From Azophilus sp965215035 (lineage in GTDB: Bacteria; Pseudomonadota; Gammaproteobacteria; Pseudomonadales; Azotimanducaceae), in contig OZ244040.1 of NCBI GenBank assembly GCA_965215035.1, positions 434,001 to 498,000 on the forward strand: 64,000 nt of DNA. Direction: 5' to 3'. Below are positions 25,229 to 34,073 of this stretch, one piece after another. How positions within the stretch are numbered: position 1 is the stretch's first letter; each line of letters starts with the position of its first letter. A program made the position numbers and the translations under genes. Under the pieces are notes generated by a model. That model was not told where the DNA came from, ran no database searches, and worked only from the letters and a program-made list of their open reading frames with translations.

Positions 25229-28056
25229 GAACCGCCGAGACCGATTACGGTACACCCGCCTCCGGAGCGGAAGAGACCGTGGCGCTAAGCATCGACGGTA
25301 CCCCCGTTTCGGTGCCGGCGGGCACATCCATTATGCGGGCGGCGGTGACCGCCGGTATTCCGGTACCGAAACTGTGCGCCACCGACAGCCTCAAGGCCTT
25401 CGGTTCGTGTCGCTTGTGCCTAGTCGAAGTCGAGGGCCGGCGCGGCCTGCACGCGGCCTGTACCGAGCCGGTTCGCGCCGGCATGGCGGTGCGCACGCAG
25501 ACCGAGGCGGTGGCCAGAATACGGCGCGGCGTCATGGAACTGTATATTTCCGACCACCCGCTGGACTGCCTCACCTGTTCCGCAAACGGCGACTGCGAAC
25601 TACAGGACATGGCCGGTGCGGTCGGGCTTCGGGAGGTGCGCTACGCCAATGGCACCGAGCACGCCAACCACCTCGATGCCGAGGCCGATGCCTCCAACCC
25701 CTATTTCACCTTCGACCCCGCCAAGTGCATCGTCTGTTCCCGTTGTGTGCGCGCCTGCGACGAGGTGCAGGGCACTTTCGCGCTGACCATCGACGGGCGC
25801 GGTTTCGATTCGGTGGTGAAAACCGGCGCCGACGACTTCTTGTCCTCCGAGTGCGTATCCTGCGGTGCCTGTGTACAGGCCTGCCCGACCGCCACGCTGA
25901 TGGACAAATCGGTGATCGAACACGGCGTGCCGGATCGGGTGGTGAGGACTACCTGTGCCTACTGTGGAGTGGGCTGTTCCTTCAAGGCCGAAGTGAAGGG
26001 CGAGCAGGTCGTGCGCATGACGCCCGACAAGGACGGCAAGGCCAATCATGGGCACTCCTGCGTCAAGGGCCGCTACGCCTGGGGCTATGCCCAGCACCAG
26101 GACCGCATTCTCAACCCCATGATCCGCGACCGCATCACCGATCGCTGGCGCGTGGTGTCCTGGGAACAGGCCATCGAACACGCGGCGACGCGGCTCAAGA
26201 CGGTGCAGACCACCTACGGCGGCAAGTCCATCGGCGGCATCAGCTCGTCGCGTTGCACCAACGAGGAAGTCTGGCTGGTGCAGAAGATGGTGCGGGCCGC
26301 CTTCGGCAACAACAATATCGACACCTGCGCGCGCGTCTGCCACTCGCCGACGGGCTACGGCTTGAAGCGCACCTATGGTACTTCGGCGGGCACCCAGGAT
26401 TTCGACTCGGTGGCGGCGGCCGATGTAGTTCTTGTTATCGGCGCCAACCCGACGGAAGGCCACCCCGTGTTCGCGTCGATGATGAAACGGCGCCTGCGGC
26501 AAGGCGCGCGGCTTATCGTGGCGGATCCACGGCGCATCGGCCTGGTGCGCTCGCCACACATCGAGGCCGAGCACCACCTGACGCTGCTGCCGGGCACGAA
26601 TGTGCCGCTGATGAACGCCTTTGCGCACGTTGTGGTCACGGAAGGGCTGATCGACCGGCAGTTCGTCGATGAGCGCTGCGACCGGGGGTCGTTCGCGGAG
26701 TGGCTGGCGTTTGCCGCCCGGACAGAGAACTCGCCCGAACAGGTGGCGCCCATCGTGGGCGTGCCCGCGGAGGATATCCGCGCCGCGGCGCGCCTGTACG
26801 CCAGTGCGCGCAACAGCGCGATCTACTACGGCTTAGGCGTTACCGAGCACAGCCAGGGTTCCACCATGGTCATGGCCATGGCGAACCTGGCGATGGCCAC
26901 CGGCAACATCGGCCGGCCCGGCGTGGGGGTCAACCCCCTACGCGGGCAGAACAATGTCCAGGGCTCTTGCGACATGGGCTCCTTTCCCCACGAGTTACCA
27001 GGCTATCAGCCGGTCACCGACGATGGCGTGCGCGGGCAGTTTGAACGGGCCTGGGGGGTCGATCTGGATGCTAGGCCCGGCTTGCGTATTCCCAACATGC
27101 TCGACGCGGCTTGCGCGGGGGAATTCAGGGCAATCTACATTCAGGGCGAGGACATCGCCCAATCGGACCCGAACACACAACACGTCGAGGCGGCCCTGGA
27201 AGCCATGGAGTGCGTTATCGTCCAGGATCTGTTCCTGAACGAGACCGCCAAGTTTGCGCATGTGTTTTTACCCGGAACGTCCTTCCTGGAAAAGGATGGC
27301 ACCTTCATCAACGCCGAACGGCGCATCAACCGGGTGCGGCCGGTGATGCGGCCGAAGTCCGGCATGGCGGAATGGGAGGTGATCCAGGCCCTCACCCAGG
27401 CGCTTGGCTACCCGATGCAGTACCAGTCGGCGAGCGAGATCATGGACGAGATCGCCCAGCTCACGCCGACCTTCGCGGGGGTTTCCTTCGCCATGCTCGA
27501 CCGCGCGGGCAGCGTGCAATGGCCCTGCAACGCCGCCGCCCCGCAAGGCACGCCGATCATGCACAGCGAAGAATTCGTGCGCGGCAAGGGCCTGTTCGTG
27601 CTTACCGACTATCAGCCGACCGACGAACGCGCGACCCGCAAGTACCCATTGCTGCTCACCACCGGGCGCATTCTCACGCAGTACAACGTCGGTGCCCAGA
27701 CCCGGCGCACGGACAACATCGAGTGGCTGAACGAGGACCGGTTGGAAATCCACCCGGCGGATGCGGAGTTGCGCGGCGTGCGCACCGACGACTGGGTATC
27801 GGTCACCAGCAGGATGGGTGAGATCACGCTGCGCGCCGACGTCACTGAGCGGGTCGCCGCCGGTGTTGTGTATACGACCTTCCATCACCCATCCACGGGC
27901 ACCAATGTCATCACCACCGAGTTGAGCGACTGGGCGACCGAGTGTCCGGAGTACAAGGTGACCGCCGTAGAGGTGCGGCCCGCCAATCACCGCTCTCGCT
28001 GGCAGGAACAGCATCTAGGCCGGGCAAGCGAGCAGGTTGGTCTGCTACCGGCCTGA
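25225..28056 (+). CDS. fdsA: NAD-dependent formate dehydrogenase, catalytic alpha subunit
   Basis: A 943-residue molybdopterin enzyme oxidising formate to CO2. Domains in order: a 2Fe-2S ferredoxin (CATDSLKAFGSCRLC), a His/Cys cluster region (LDCLTCSANGDC), two 4Fe-4S motifs (CIVCSRCVRAC and CVSCGACVQAC), the Mo-pterin 4Fe-4S motif CAYCGVGC, then the bis-MGD domains. The active-site ligand is cysteine (Cys372 in CARVCHSP), not selenocysteine. Its ATG overlaps the fdsB stop. In context it would oxidise formate derived from methyl groups of betaine-type compounds (inference). Confidence 0.95.
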   Translation: MRTAETDYGTPASGAEETVALSIDGTPVSVPAGTSIMRAAVTAGIPVPKLCATDSLKAFGSCRLCLVEVEGRRGLHAACTEPVRAGMAVRTQTEAVARIRRGVMELYISDHPLDCLTCSANGDCELQDMAGAVGLREVRYANGTEHANHLDAEADASNPYFTFDPAKCIVCSRCVRACDEVQGTFALTIDGRGFDSVVKTGADDFLSSECVSCGACVQACPTATLMDKSVIEHGVPDRVVRTTCAYCGVGCSFKAEVKGEQVVRMTPDKDGKANHGHSCVKGRYAWGYAQHQDRILNPMIRDRITDRWRVVSWEQAIEHAATRLKTVQTTYGGKSIGGISSSRCTNEEVWLVQKMVRAAFGNNNIDTCARVCHSPTGYGLKRTYGTSAGTQDFDSVAAADVVLVIGANPTEGHPVFASMMKRRLRQGARLIVADPRRIGLVRSPHIEAEHHLTLLPGTNVPLMNAFAHVVVTEGLIDRQFVDERCDRGSFAEWLAFAARTENSPEQVAPIVGVPAEDIRAAARLYASARNSAIYYGLGVTEHSQGSTMVMAMANLAMATGNIGRPGVGVNPLRGQNNVQGSCDMGSFPHELPGYQPVTDDGVRGQFERAWGVDLDARPGLRIPNMLDAACAGEFRAIYIQGEDIAQSDPNTQHVEAALEAMECVIVQDLFLNETAKFAHVFLPGTSFLEKDGTFINAERRINRVRPVMRPKSGMAEWEVIQALTQALGYPMQYQSASEIMDEIAQLTPTFAGVSFAMLDRAGSVQWPCNAAAPQGTPIMHSEEFVRGKGLFVLTDYQPTDERATRKYPLLLTTGRILTQYNVGAQTRRTDNIEWLNEDRLEIHPADAELRGVRTDDWVSVTSRMGEITLRADVTERVAAGVVYTTFHHPSTGTNVITTELSDWATECPEYKVTAVEVRPANHRSRWQEQHLGRASEQVGLLPA

Positions 28057-28139
28057 ACGCCGCATCGCCATGCAGGGCATCAACAACGGCCCGGACGCGA
28101 AACCGCCCCTGTTGGCGGCGGCGTTCTGGAACGACGCCC

Positions 28140-29015
28140 TTGTCTGAGTCAACGCCGACAAATCCCGCCGGCAGCTCGCCCGCCGCCAGCCTGCGGGTGG
28201 ACATTGACAAGGTTTGCCGGGATGCGGGCCGGCACCCCGACAGCGATGTCATTACCGTCGAAGAGCCTCTGGAGATCCGGCTGTCGTATACGGCGGGCGG
28301 CGCGCGCGTCGAGCAGAGCATTTCGGTCACCATGCGCACGCCGGGCAACGATGCGGAACTGGCGGTCGGGTTCCTGGCCGGCGAGGCCATCGTCAGGCAC
28401 CCCGCCGATGTGCGTCTAGTCGAGCACTGCGGGCCGCCTAGCCCGGACAAGGGCATGCGGAACATCATTCGGGTTGAGCTTGCCGATGACATCGGTGTGG
28501 ACGCAGGCGGATTGCTGCGGCACTTTTACACGACATCGAGCTGCGGTGTGTGCGGCAAGGCTTCCCTAGATGCGGTGCGCGTGCAAATCGAACCACGTCC
28601 AGCATCGACCTTCCGTATCGCCGCAGCGGCGCTCAAGGGGCTGCCGCAGGCGCTTCTTGCCAAGCAGGCCGAGTTCGCCCACACCGGTGGGCTGCATGCC
28701 ACAGCGAGTTTCGATGCGACCGGTGCCCTGCTGCGGGTGCGGGAAGACGTGGGCCGGCACAACGCCTTCGACAAGCTCGCCGGCTCGTACCTCGCCGACG
28801 GTGGCCTCGCCAACCGCGGTGTGCTGCTAAGCGGTCGGGCGAGTTTCGAACTGCTGCAGAAAGCCGCCGTCGCCGCGTCGCCGTTCGTCGCCGCCATCGG
28901 CCCGCCATCGAGCCTGGCGGTGGAGCTTGCACAAGACCAGGGCATCGCCCTAGTGGGCTTTCTCAAGCCCAACCGGTTCAACGTCTACGCGGGCTTCGAG
29001 CGGATTATTGTCTGA
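28140..29015 (+). CDS. fdhD: FdhD sulfurtransferase for formate dehydrogenase
   Basis: A 291-residue FdhD protein, which sulfurates the bis-MGD cofactor before insertion into formate dehydrogenase. The redox/sulfur-carrying pair is in SSCGVCGK (Cys135, Cys138). Also typical are EEPLEIRL near the start, the TGGLHATA segment and VREDVGRHNA. No ATG gives a sensible N-terminus; I chose the TTG at 28140, with TGGAA about 8 bases upstream. A GTG at 28197 is the alternative. It follows fdsA by 83 bp in the same operon. Confidence 0.9.
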   Translation: MSESTPTNPAGSSPAASLRVDIDKVCRDAGRHPDSDVITVEEPLEIRLSYTAGGARVEQSISVTMRTPGNDAELAVGFLAGEAIVRHPADVRLVEHCGPPSPDKGMRNIIRVELADDIGVDAGGLLRHFYTTSSCGVCGKASLDAVRVQIEPRPASTFRIAAAALKGLPQALLAKQAEFAHTGGLHATASFDATGALLRVREDVGRHNAFDKLAGSYLADGGLANRGVLLSGRASFELLQKAAVAASPFVAAIGPPSSLAVELAQDQGIALVGFLKPNRFNVYAGFERIIV

Positions 29016-29068
29016 GCCGCGAGGGCCGGTTGTTGCCGAACGAATCGCGCCTAGGTTAACGTCACCCC

Positions 29069-30643
29069 ATGATCGACCAGCCCGCATTCCTCCTGGAGGA
29101 CGGCCAAGGGCAGCCGCATTCGTTTCCCGGTACCAGGCCCGCCCTGGTGTGCTTCGTCAAGGAAGACTGCCCCACCTGCAACGAAGTCATGCCCCTCATC
29201 GAACAGGTCTACACCGAATGGCGCGACCGGCTCGACTTCTTTATCTGCGGGCAGACCGAAGCGGGCAACCGGGCGCTGGTGCGGAAGCACGGCTTAACCG
29301 TCCCTATCCTGAACGATGCTTCGCTGAAGGTCTCCTTCGCCTGGGATATCGAGATCGTGCCGACGCTGTACGTCGCCGGCACCGACGGGCAGCCGGGGCG
29401 CAGGCTGGTCGGGTTTGTGCGTGAGGAATGGCGGCAGGCGGTGCAGGAGCTTGCGCACGCCGCTGGCGGGCCGCAACCGCAAATCGATTGGCCGGCCCTG
29501 CCCGAGTGGCGCCCCGGTTGCGGTGCCCTCTCCGCCGACCCGACAATCGCCGCGCGTCTACGGGCGGAGGCGGAGAACAGCCCCCTGCGCGCGCGGCGCA
29601 TCGACATCGCCGAACGCGACGACGAGTTCGAATTCATGTTCGACCAGGGATTCAGCGACGGGCTGCCCCTGGTACCGCCGACCCCGGAGCGAGTCATACG
29701 CATGCTCGGCGGCACAGAGCGCGACCCCCAGGCCGTGATTGCGACCGTACCACCGAACATGGGTGCGGCGACGGTGGAAAAGGTCGCCATCAATGCTGTG
29801 CTGGCCGGCTGCAGGCCCGACTATCTGCCGGTGGTGCTCGCGGCGATGGAGGCGGTTTGTACGGACGAGTTCAATATCCACGGCGTCATGGCCACCACCA
29901 TGGGCGCCAGCCCAGTCATGGTGGTCAACGGGCCCATTCGCCACAGGCTTGGCATGAACATGAAGCTCGGCGCGCTCGGCCAGGGCAACCGGGCCAACGC
30001 CACCATCGGCCGGGCGCTGCGCCTCGCCCTGCGCAACATCGGCGGCGCCAGGCCCGGGGGCCTAGAGCGTTCCACCCTCGGCAACCCCATGAAGTTCACC
30101 CTGTGTTTTGCCGAGTGGGAGGAGCGTAGCCCCTGGCCGCCGCTGCATGTGGAGCGCGGGTTCGACCCCGAGGACTCCGTCCTGACGGTATTCGCCATGA
30201 CCAGCGGCCCCGTGCTGATGGTCGACCAGGATTCGCGCAGCGGCGCGCAGTTGGCCGGCAGCTTGGGGCTTTGCCTGGAAACCATGTTTCATCCCAAGGC
30301 ACATCAGTTCGGCGAAGCCCTGGTGGTGGTTTGTCCAGAGCACGTTGACACCTTGGTGCGGGACGGCTACGGCAAGGCCGAGATCCGTGCGCGTATGCAG
30401 CAGGTCACGGAGCGGCCGATACGCGAGCTGGTGGAAGACGAGGTTTCCGCCCCCGGGTTCAAGCGCACCTTCGCCGAGCGGATGGACGCCGCGGCGCTGG
30501 ACACAAAGCTGCCCAAATTCAGGAAGGATACAGATATTCACCTGGTCGTGGCGGGTGCCGACGCGGGCAAGTTCTCGGCTGCGTTCCACGGCTGGGTGAC
30601 CGGCGAGACTGGCTCCATGCCGGTCTCGAAGAAAATAGTGTGA
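29069..30643 (+). CDS. Thioredoxin-domain protein partnered with a UGSC selenoprotein
   Basis: A 524-residue two-part protein. Residues about 1-125 form a thioredoxin-like domain with the redox motif CPTC (Cys34, Cys37) and a cis-Pro region IVPTLYV. Residues about 190-520 are a separate conserved domain beginning FSDGLPLVPPTPERVIRML and containing MGAATVEKVAINAVLAGC and MATTMGASP. I do not know a biochemical function for this domain. The gene lies between fdhD (53 bp upstream) and the selenoprotein gene (75 bp downstream) on the same strand. A disulfide/selenylsulfide relay with the selenoprotein is a reasonable inference. No strong ribosome site is visible. Confidence 0.7.
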   Translation: MIDQPAFLLEDGQGQPHSFPGTRPALVCFVKEDCPTCNEVMPLIEQVYTEWRDRLDFFICGQTEAGNRALVRKHGLTVPILNDASLKVSFAWDIEIVPTLYVAGTDGQPGRRLVGFVREEWRQAVQELAHAAGGPQPQIDWPALPEWRPGCGALSADPTIAARLRAEAENSPLRARRIDIAERDDEFEFMFDQGFSDGLPLVPPTPERVIRMLGGTERDPQAVIATVPPNMGAATVEKVAINAVLAGCRPDYLPVVLAAMEAVCTDEFNIHGVMATTMGASPVMVVNGPIRHRLGMNMKLGALGQGNRANATIGRALRLALRNIGGARPGGLERSTLGNPMKFTLCFAEWEERSPWPPLHVERGFDPEDSVLTVFAMTSGPVLMVDQDSRSGAQLAGSLGLCLETMFHPKAHQFGEALVVVCPEHVDTLVRDGYGKAEIRARMQQVTERPIRELVEDEVSAPGFKRTFAERMDAAALDTKLPKFRKDTDIHLVVAGADAGKFSAAFHGWVTGETGSMPVSKKIV

Positions 30644-30718
30644 TAAGCGCCCGCCGCGCATGTTCGGGGTCGTCCCGGGCGCGACGGGCCGCAACTCGGC
30701 AGACCACAGGAGGTAGAA

Positions 30719-31237
30719 ATGCCAACCATACTCGATCCCACCGACGAACGGGTGCCGGTGGCGCGTCAGGTGACGCCCAGGCCCAAGGCCATTGCCGGCA
30801 ACGTGGCGTTACTGGACATTGCCAAGCCGCGCGGCAACGTGCTGCTCGACCGGCTTGAAGCCTTGCTGAAGGAGCGCACGCCGGGCATAAGGGTCAATCG
30901 CTACGCGAAGCCCACCTTCGCAAAGCCGGCACCGGAGGCGCTGCGCACGGCTATCGCGGCGGGCAACGACTTCGTCATCGAGGCGCTAGCCGACTGAGGC
31001 TCCTGTACCACGTGCAGTTTGCATGACACGGTATGGTTCGAAATTCAGGGCAAGCCCGCGGTATCGATCGCCTCGACCGAATTCGTCGACGCCGCCGCGG
31101 AGCAGGCCAGAGCACTCGGCATGAACGAGGCCCGGGCCGTCTTCGTCGCCCACCCGATTCAGGACGCCACCGATGATGAGATGCGCGCCAAGGCGGATGC
31201 CGTGGTGGACAGCGTTATCGCATCGTTGACGGAATAG
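30719..31237 (+). CDS. UGSC-family selenoprotein (in-frame TGA read as selenocysteine)
   Basis: A 172-residue protein if the TGA at 30995-30997 is translated as selenocysteine (Sec93). The frame is open and coding-like on both sides of the TGA, and the downstream part has no plausible start of its own. The residues around it read ALAD-U-GSCTTCSLHD, the hallmark of the UGSC (seleno)protein family known from marine microbial selenoproteome work. The U-x-x-C-x-x-C spacing also resembles selenoprotein B of glycine/sarcosine/betaine reductases, a similarity I note without claiming homology. A perfect AGGAGG (30708-30713) precedes the ATG. A hairpin that meets the bacterial SECIS spacing rule follows the TGA. 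Function unknown; a thiol/selenol redox role with the upstream thioredoxin protein is inferred. selA, selB, selC and selD are not in the window. Confidence 0.88.
30998..31036 (+). promoter_or_regulatory. Predicted bacterial SECIS element
   Basis: Immediately after the TGA the mRNA can fold into an upper stem CGTGCA-GTT-TGCATG (31011-31025, six pairs including one G-U). A lower stem pairs 31003-31009 with 31030-31036, with an internal bulge between them. The three-base apical loop starts with G and lies 19 bases after the UGA, within the spacing range and G-in-loop rule described for bacterial SECIS elements. I folded it by eye only. Confidence 0.68.
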
Positions 31238-31289
31238 GACGAGCGAATAGCACCAGGCGCCGAATTGTCGGCCCCGGCCGATCGGCGCT

Positions 31290-32105
31290 CTATGCCCCGT
31301 CGCGGTTCCGGTAACCCGGCGGGCGGCGGCCGTTTTCATCCAGGATATCGAACTCTTCGCCTAAGTCCTCCACCCACTGAATGCTGCCCGTGCGCTCCAT
31401 GAGCCGGTCGCTGGCCAATAGCGCAACCGCGCAACGGCCGACATACAGCGGCGTCTGCGCATCCGTTAAGTCCATGCCCCGCTCCTTGGCGGCATCCTGG
31501 ATAAACTCGGTGCTGACGGAACCCGGGTATAGGGCGATGGCCGCTATGCCCTTGGGTTTCAGTTCGATCGCCATATCGGCCGTCAGGCGGTCCAGGCCAG
31601 CCTTGCCGGTACCATAGGAGCAGGAGAAGTGGTAACCCTGGCCGCCGGGGGAGGAAACGTTGAGAATCGCGCCCCCCGCACCGGCCGCGAAAAGCAGGGG
31701 TGCTGCAAACCAGCTCGCTACGTAGTGCGCCCGCAGGCCGATGCCCACCTGATCGTCCCAAATCTGTAACGGATGATCCCAGAAGCCGCCGCCCCAGGCC
31801 GGAGGATCGGGAATCTTGTACACATTGTTGACCAGAAGGTCGATCTTGCCGGCTTCGGCCCCGACCCGCTCGAACAGGGTGCCGATCTGCTCATCGACGC
31901 CGTGGTCGCAGCGAATCGCCCGACCGTCGCCGCCAAGCTCGGTCAGCAGGCGGGCCGTGGTGTCGATGGTGCGCTCACCGTCGCCCTGGGTGCGGCCGGT
32001 CACGTAGACCGTCGCGCCCGCCTCGCCGAGCGCAAGCGCAATGCCCTTGCCGATGCCGCGACTGGCACCGGTGACCACCGCCACCTTGTCCTTGAGTGCT
32101 GTCAT
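31290..32105 (-). CDS. Short-chain dehydrogenase/reductase, DHRS1-like
   Basis: A 271-residue SDR. The nucleotide motif TGASRGIG is at residues 12-19; the catalytic residues are in the NVSSPGG segment (Ser151/152) and Tyr164-x3-Lys168 (SYGTGKAG). The LLVNNVYKIPD segment and the insert after it match the DHRS1-like group rather than the FabG group. I use the ATG at 32105 with AGGA upstream; an ATG at 32138 adds 11 residues. It is read toward the selenoprotein gene (convergent). Substrate unknown. Confidence 0.87.
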   Translation of the reverse strand: MTALKDKVAVVTGASRGIGKGIALALGEAGATVYVTGRTQGDGERTIDTTARLLTELGGDGRAIRCDHGVDEQIGTLFERVGAEAGKIDLLVNNVYKIPDPPAWGGGFWDHPLQIWDDQVGIGLRAHYVASWFAAPLLFAAGAGGAILNVSSPGGQGYHFSCSYGTGKAGLDRLTADMAIELKPKGIAAIALYPGSVSTEFIQDAAKERGMDLTDAQTPLYVGRCAVALLASDRLMERTGSIQWVEDLGEEFDILDENGRRPPGYRNRDGA

Positions 32106-32180
32106 ATTGGAGAGTCCTGCAGTTTGTTTGGCCGGCACTATAGCGCAAACGGCGTGTACGGGAAGGCACCTGTGGGCACC

Positions 32181-32269
32181 GGTGGTGTATCAGGTTGAAT
32201 CTGTGTATCGAGCAAGGGCACGCTACACTGGTGATTCGGCGGGGCAGGGATTCAAACTGATACACTGCC
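32181..32269. mobile_element. 89-bp MITE-like element (family IV), copy B
   Basis: Same orientation and 81-bp core length as copy A, with ends GGTGGTGTATCAGGTTG and the complement of CAAACTGATACACTGCC. Flanking 8-mers TGGGCACC (32173-32180) and CGGGCACC (32270-32277) match at seven of eight positions, an aged target duplication. It sits 10 bp from the stop codon of the leftward BCCT transporter gene. Confidence 0.85.
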
Positions 32270-32279
32270 CGGGCACCGT

Positions 32280-33911
32280 TCATCCCGCCCCGCCCGAGTT
32301 GCCGGCGGGCACCGCCGCCGCATCGTCCGCTAGGGAACGGATCAGGCCGTACGCCATGAACAGCAGTACCACGCTTACGGGTAGCGCCGCGACGATCGAC
32401 GCGGTTTGCAGAGCGTGCAATCCGCCGGCCAACAGCAGCACCGCGGCCACCAGCCCCTGACCCAGCCCCCAGACCACGCGGAACCGCCGCGGCGGATGAT
32501 CATCGCCCATGCTCAGCATGGTTGTGATCACCAGGGTGCCCGAATCCGAGGAGGTGATGAACCAGGTCGCCAACAGGAAGGTCGCGAGCGCCGACATGGC
32601 CCAGGTAAGCCAGGATAGATCGCTCATCGACGCAATGGTGCGGTACAGGGCGGCCTCCAGATTCCAATCCCGCACCAGGTCCATGATGCCCGCCGTGCCG
32701 ACGCCACCGGCGGCGTGCAGCTCCAGGTAGATGGCATTGCCGCCCAGGATGGCAATCCACAACACACCCAGCACCGTGGGTACGAACATCACGCCGGCGA
32801 TGAACTCCCTGAGCGTGCGGCCCCGCGAAATGCGGGCGATGAACATGCCGACGAAGGGCGCCCAGGATATCCACCAGCCCCAGTAGAAGATCGTCCAGTT
32901 ACTCTGCCAGGCGGCCGTATCTTCCTGCCCCGCCGTCCAGAAGCCCATCGGAATGGCCGTCCAAAGATACTTGCCGAGGGTAGTGGCGAGAAATCCCATG
33001 AGCCATTCGAATGGTCCGCAGAACAGGAAGAACCCGAGCAGCACAACCGTAAGGTAGACGTTCCATTCCGAGATGATGCGAATGCCCCGGCCAATGCCCG
33101 ATACCGCCGATAGGGTGGCCACGGTCGAGATCGCGGCGATTAGGGTGATCTGCGTTGCGATGCCCGGGTCGAGCCCAAACAGGACATGCAGCCCGGCGCC
33201 CATTTGCTTGACGCCCAGGCCGAGCGAGGTCGCTACGCCGAACACCGTGCCGAACACCGCGAGCAGATCGACCACATGGCCGACGGTGCCATAAATCCGG
33301 TTGCCGAGCACCGGGTACAGGGCGGAGCGCAGCGTCAGCGGCAACTTCTTGCGAAAGCCGAACCAGGCGAGGCAGAGGCCGACGACAACATACAGGGACC
33401 AGGCGTGAATTCCCCAGTGGAAATAGGTCACGCGCACGCCGTGCTCGGCGCGCAGCAGGTCCAGCGCTTGTGCACCGGCGCGGTCGGCGTGGGGATTGTT
33501 GGGATAGCCCTGGGTCTCGCCTACATCTAGGTAGAACAGCGGTTCGGCGATGGAGAAGAACAGCAGCCCGATGCCGAGGCCCGCCGAGAACAGCATGGCC
33601 AGCCAGGAAAAGTTGCTGAATTCGGGCCGCGCATCGTCGTCGCCTAAGCGTAGGCGGCCGAAACGGCTGCACATCAGGTACAGGCAAAGGAATACCGCGC
33701 CGCATACGGTCAGCACGTAATACCAATCAAGCGTGCCTTCGATCCATGCCCGAACGTTTGCATACAGAATGCCCGCCTCCTCTAGGAGCGCCACGGTGAG
33801 GACGACGAAGGCCAGCACCATGCCCTTGGCGGCGAGCGCCATGCCGGGGTGCAATCCCTTCCAGAAGCCCTGTACCGCAACGGTCGGGGCACTCCGCGGA
33901 TGCCTATGCAT
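32280..33911 (-). CDS. BCCT-family betaine/carnitine/choline transporter
   Basis: A 543-residue inner-membrane carrier with twelve predicted spans. The BCCT signature GWWISWAPFVGMFIARIS and the downstream FITSSDSGTL segment are clear, as is FHWGIHAWSLYV. Family members import quaternary-ammonium compounds (glycine betaine, carnitine, choline, proline betaine), by Na+ or H+ symport or by exchange. It lies next to a corrinoid demethylation cluster and near carnitine and sarcosine catabolism genes on both sides, so uptake of a betaine for catabolism is the likely job. The exact substrate cannot be read from the sequence. Confidence 0.92.
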   Translation of the reverse strand: MHRHPRSAPTVAVQGFWKGLHPGMALAAKGMVLAFVVLTVALLEEAGILYANVRAWIEGTLDWYYVLTVCGAVFLCLYLMCSRFGRLRLGDDDARPEFSNFSWLAMLFSAGLGIGLLFFSIAEPLFYLDVGETQGYPNNPHADRAGAQALDLLRAEHGVRVTYFHWGIHAWSLYVVVGLCLAWFGFRKKLPLTLRSALYPVLGNRIYGTVGHVVDLLAVFGTVFGVATSLGLGVKQMGAGLHVLFGLDPGIATQITLIAAISTVATLSAVSGIGRGIRIISEWNVYLTVVLLGFFLFCGPFEWLMGFLATTLGKYLWTAIPMGFWTAGQEDTAAWQSNWTIFYWGWWISWAPFVGMFIARISRGRTLREFIAGVMFVPTVLGVLWIAILGGNAIYLELHAAGGVGTAGIMDLVRDWNLEAALYRTIASMSDLSWLTWAMSALATFLLATWFITSSDSGTLVITTMLSMGDDHPPRRFRVVWGLGQGLVAAVLLLAGGLHALQTASIVAALPVSVVLLFMAYGLIRSLADDAAAVPAGNSGGAG

Positions 33912-34073
33912 TGACCCTGTTTCCCCTCGGATCGATCACCGCCCGGATACCGTCTGGAGCTGTCCCCGCCGCCGGACGGCGTGCATCGGCCAATGCCTAG
34001 CGCACTTCGGTTATGGGCGAGCGCCTACTATACGCGAGTCGCAATGCCCTGCGGAGCGGGCGTTGCCTAGCCG

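Noticed and set aside
25600..26628. A 342-codon open frame antisense to fdsA
   Set aside because: It mirrors conserved molybdopterin-enzyme codons in GC-rich DNA and shows no recognisable domain; similar long antisense frames occur over many genes here.
30719..30997. Two separate small genes or a nonsense pseudogene at the selenoprotein locus
   Set aside because: The frame is continuous across one TGA, the second part lacks a ribosome site and sensible start, and the UGSC motif with a suitable hairpin follows the TGA.
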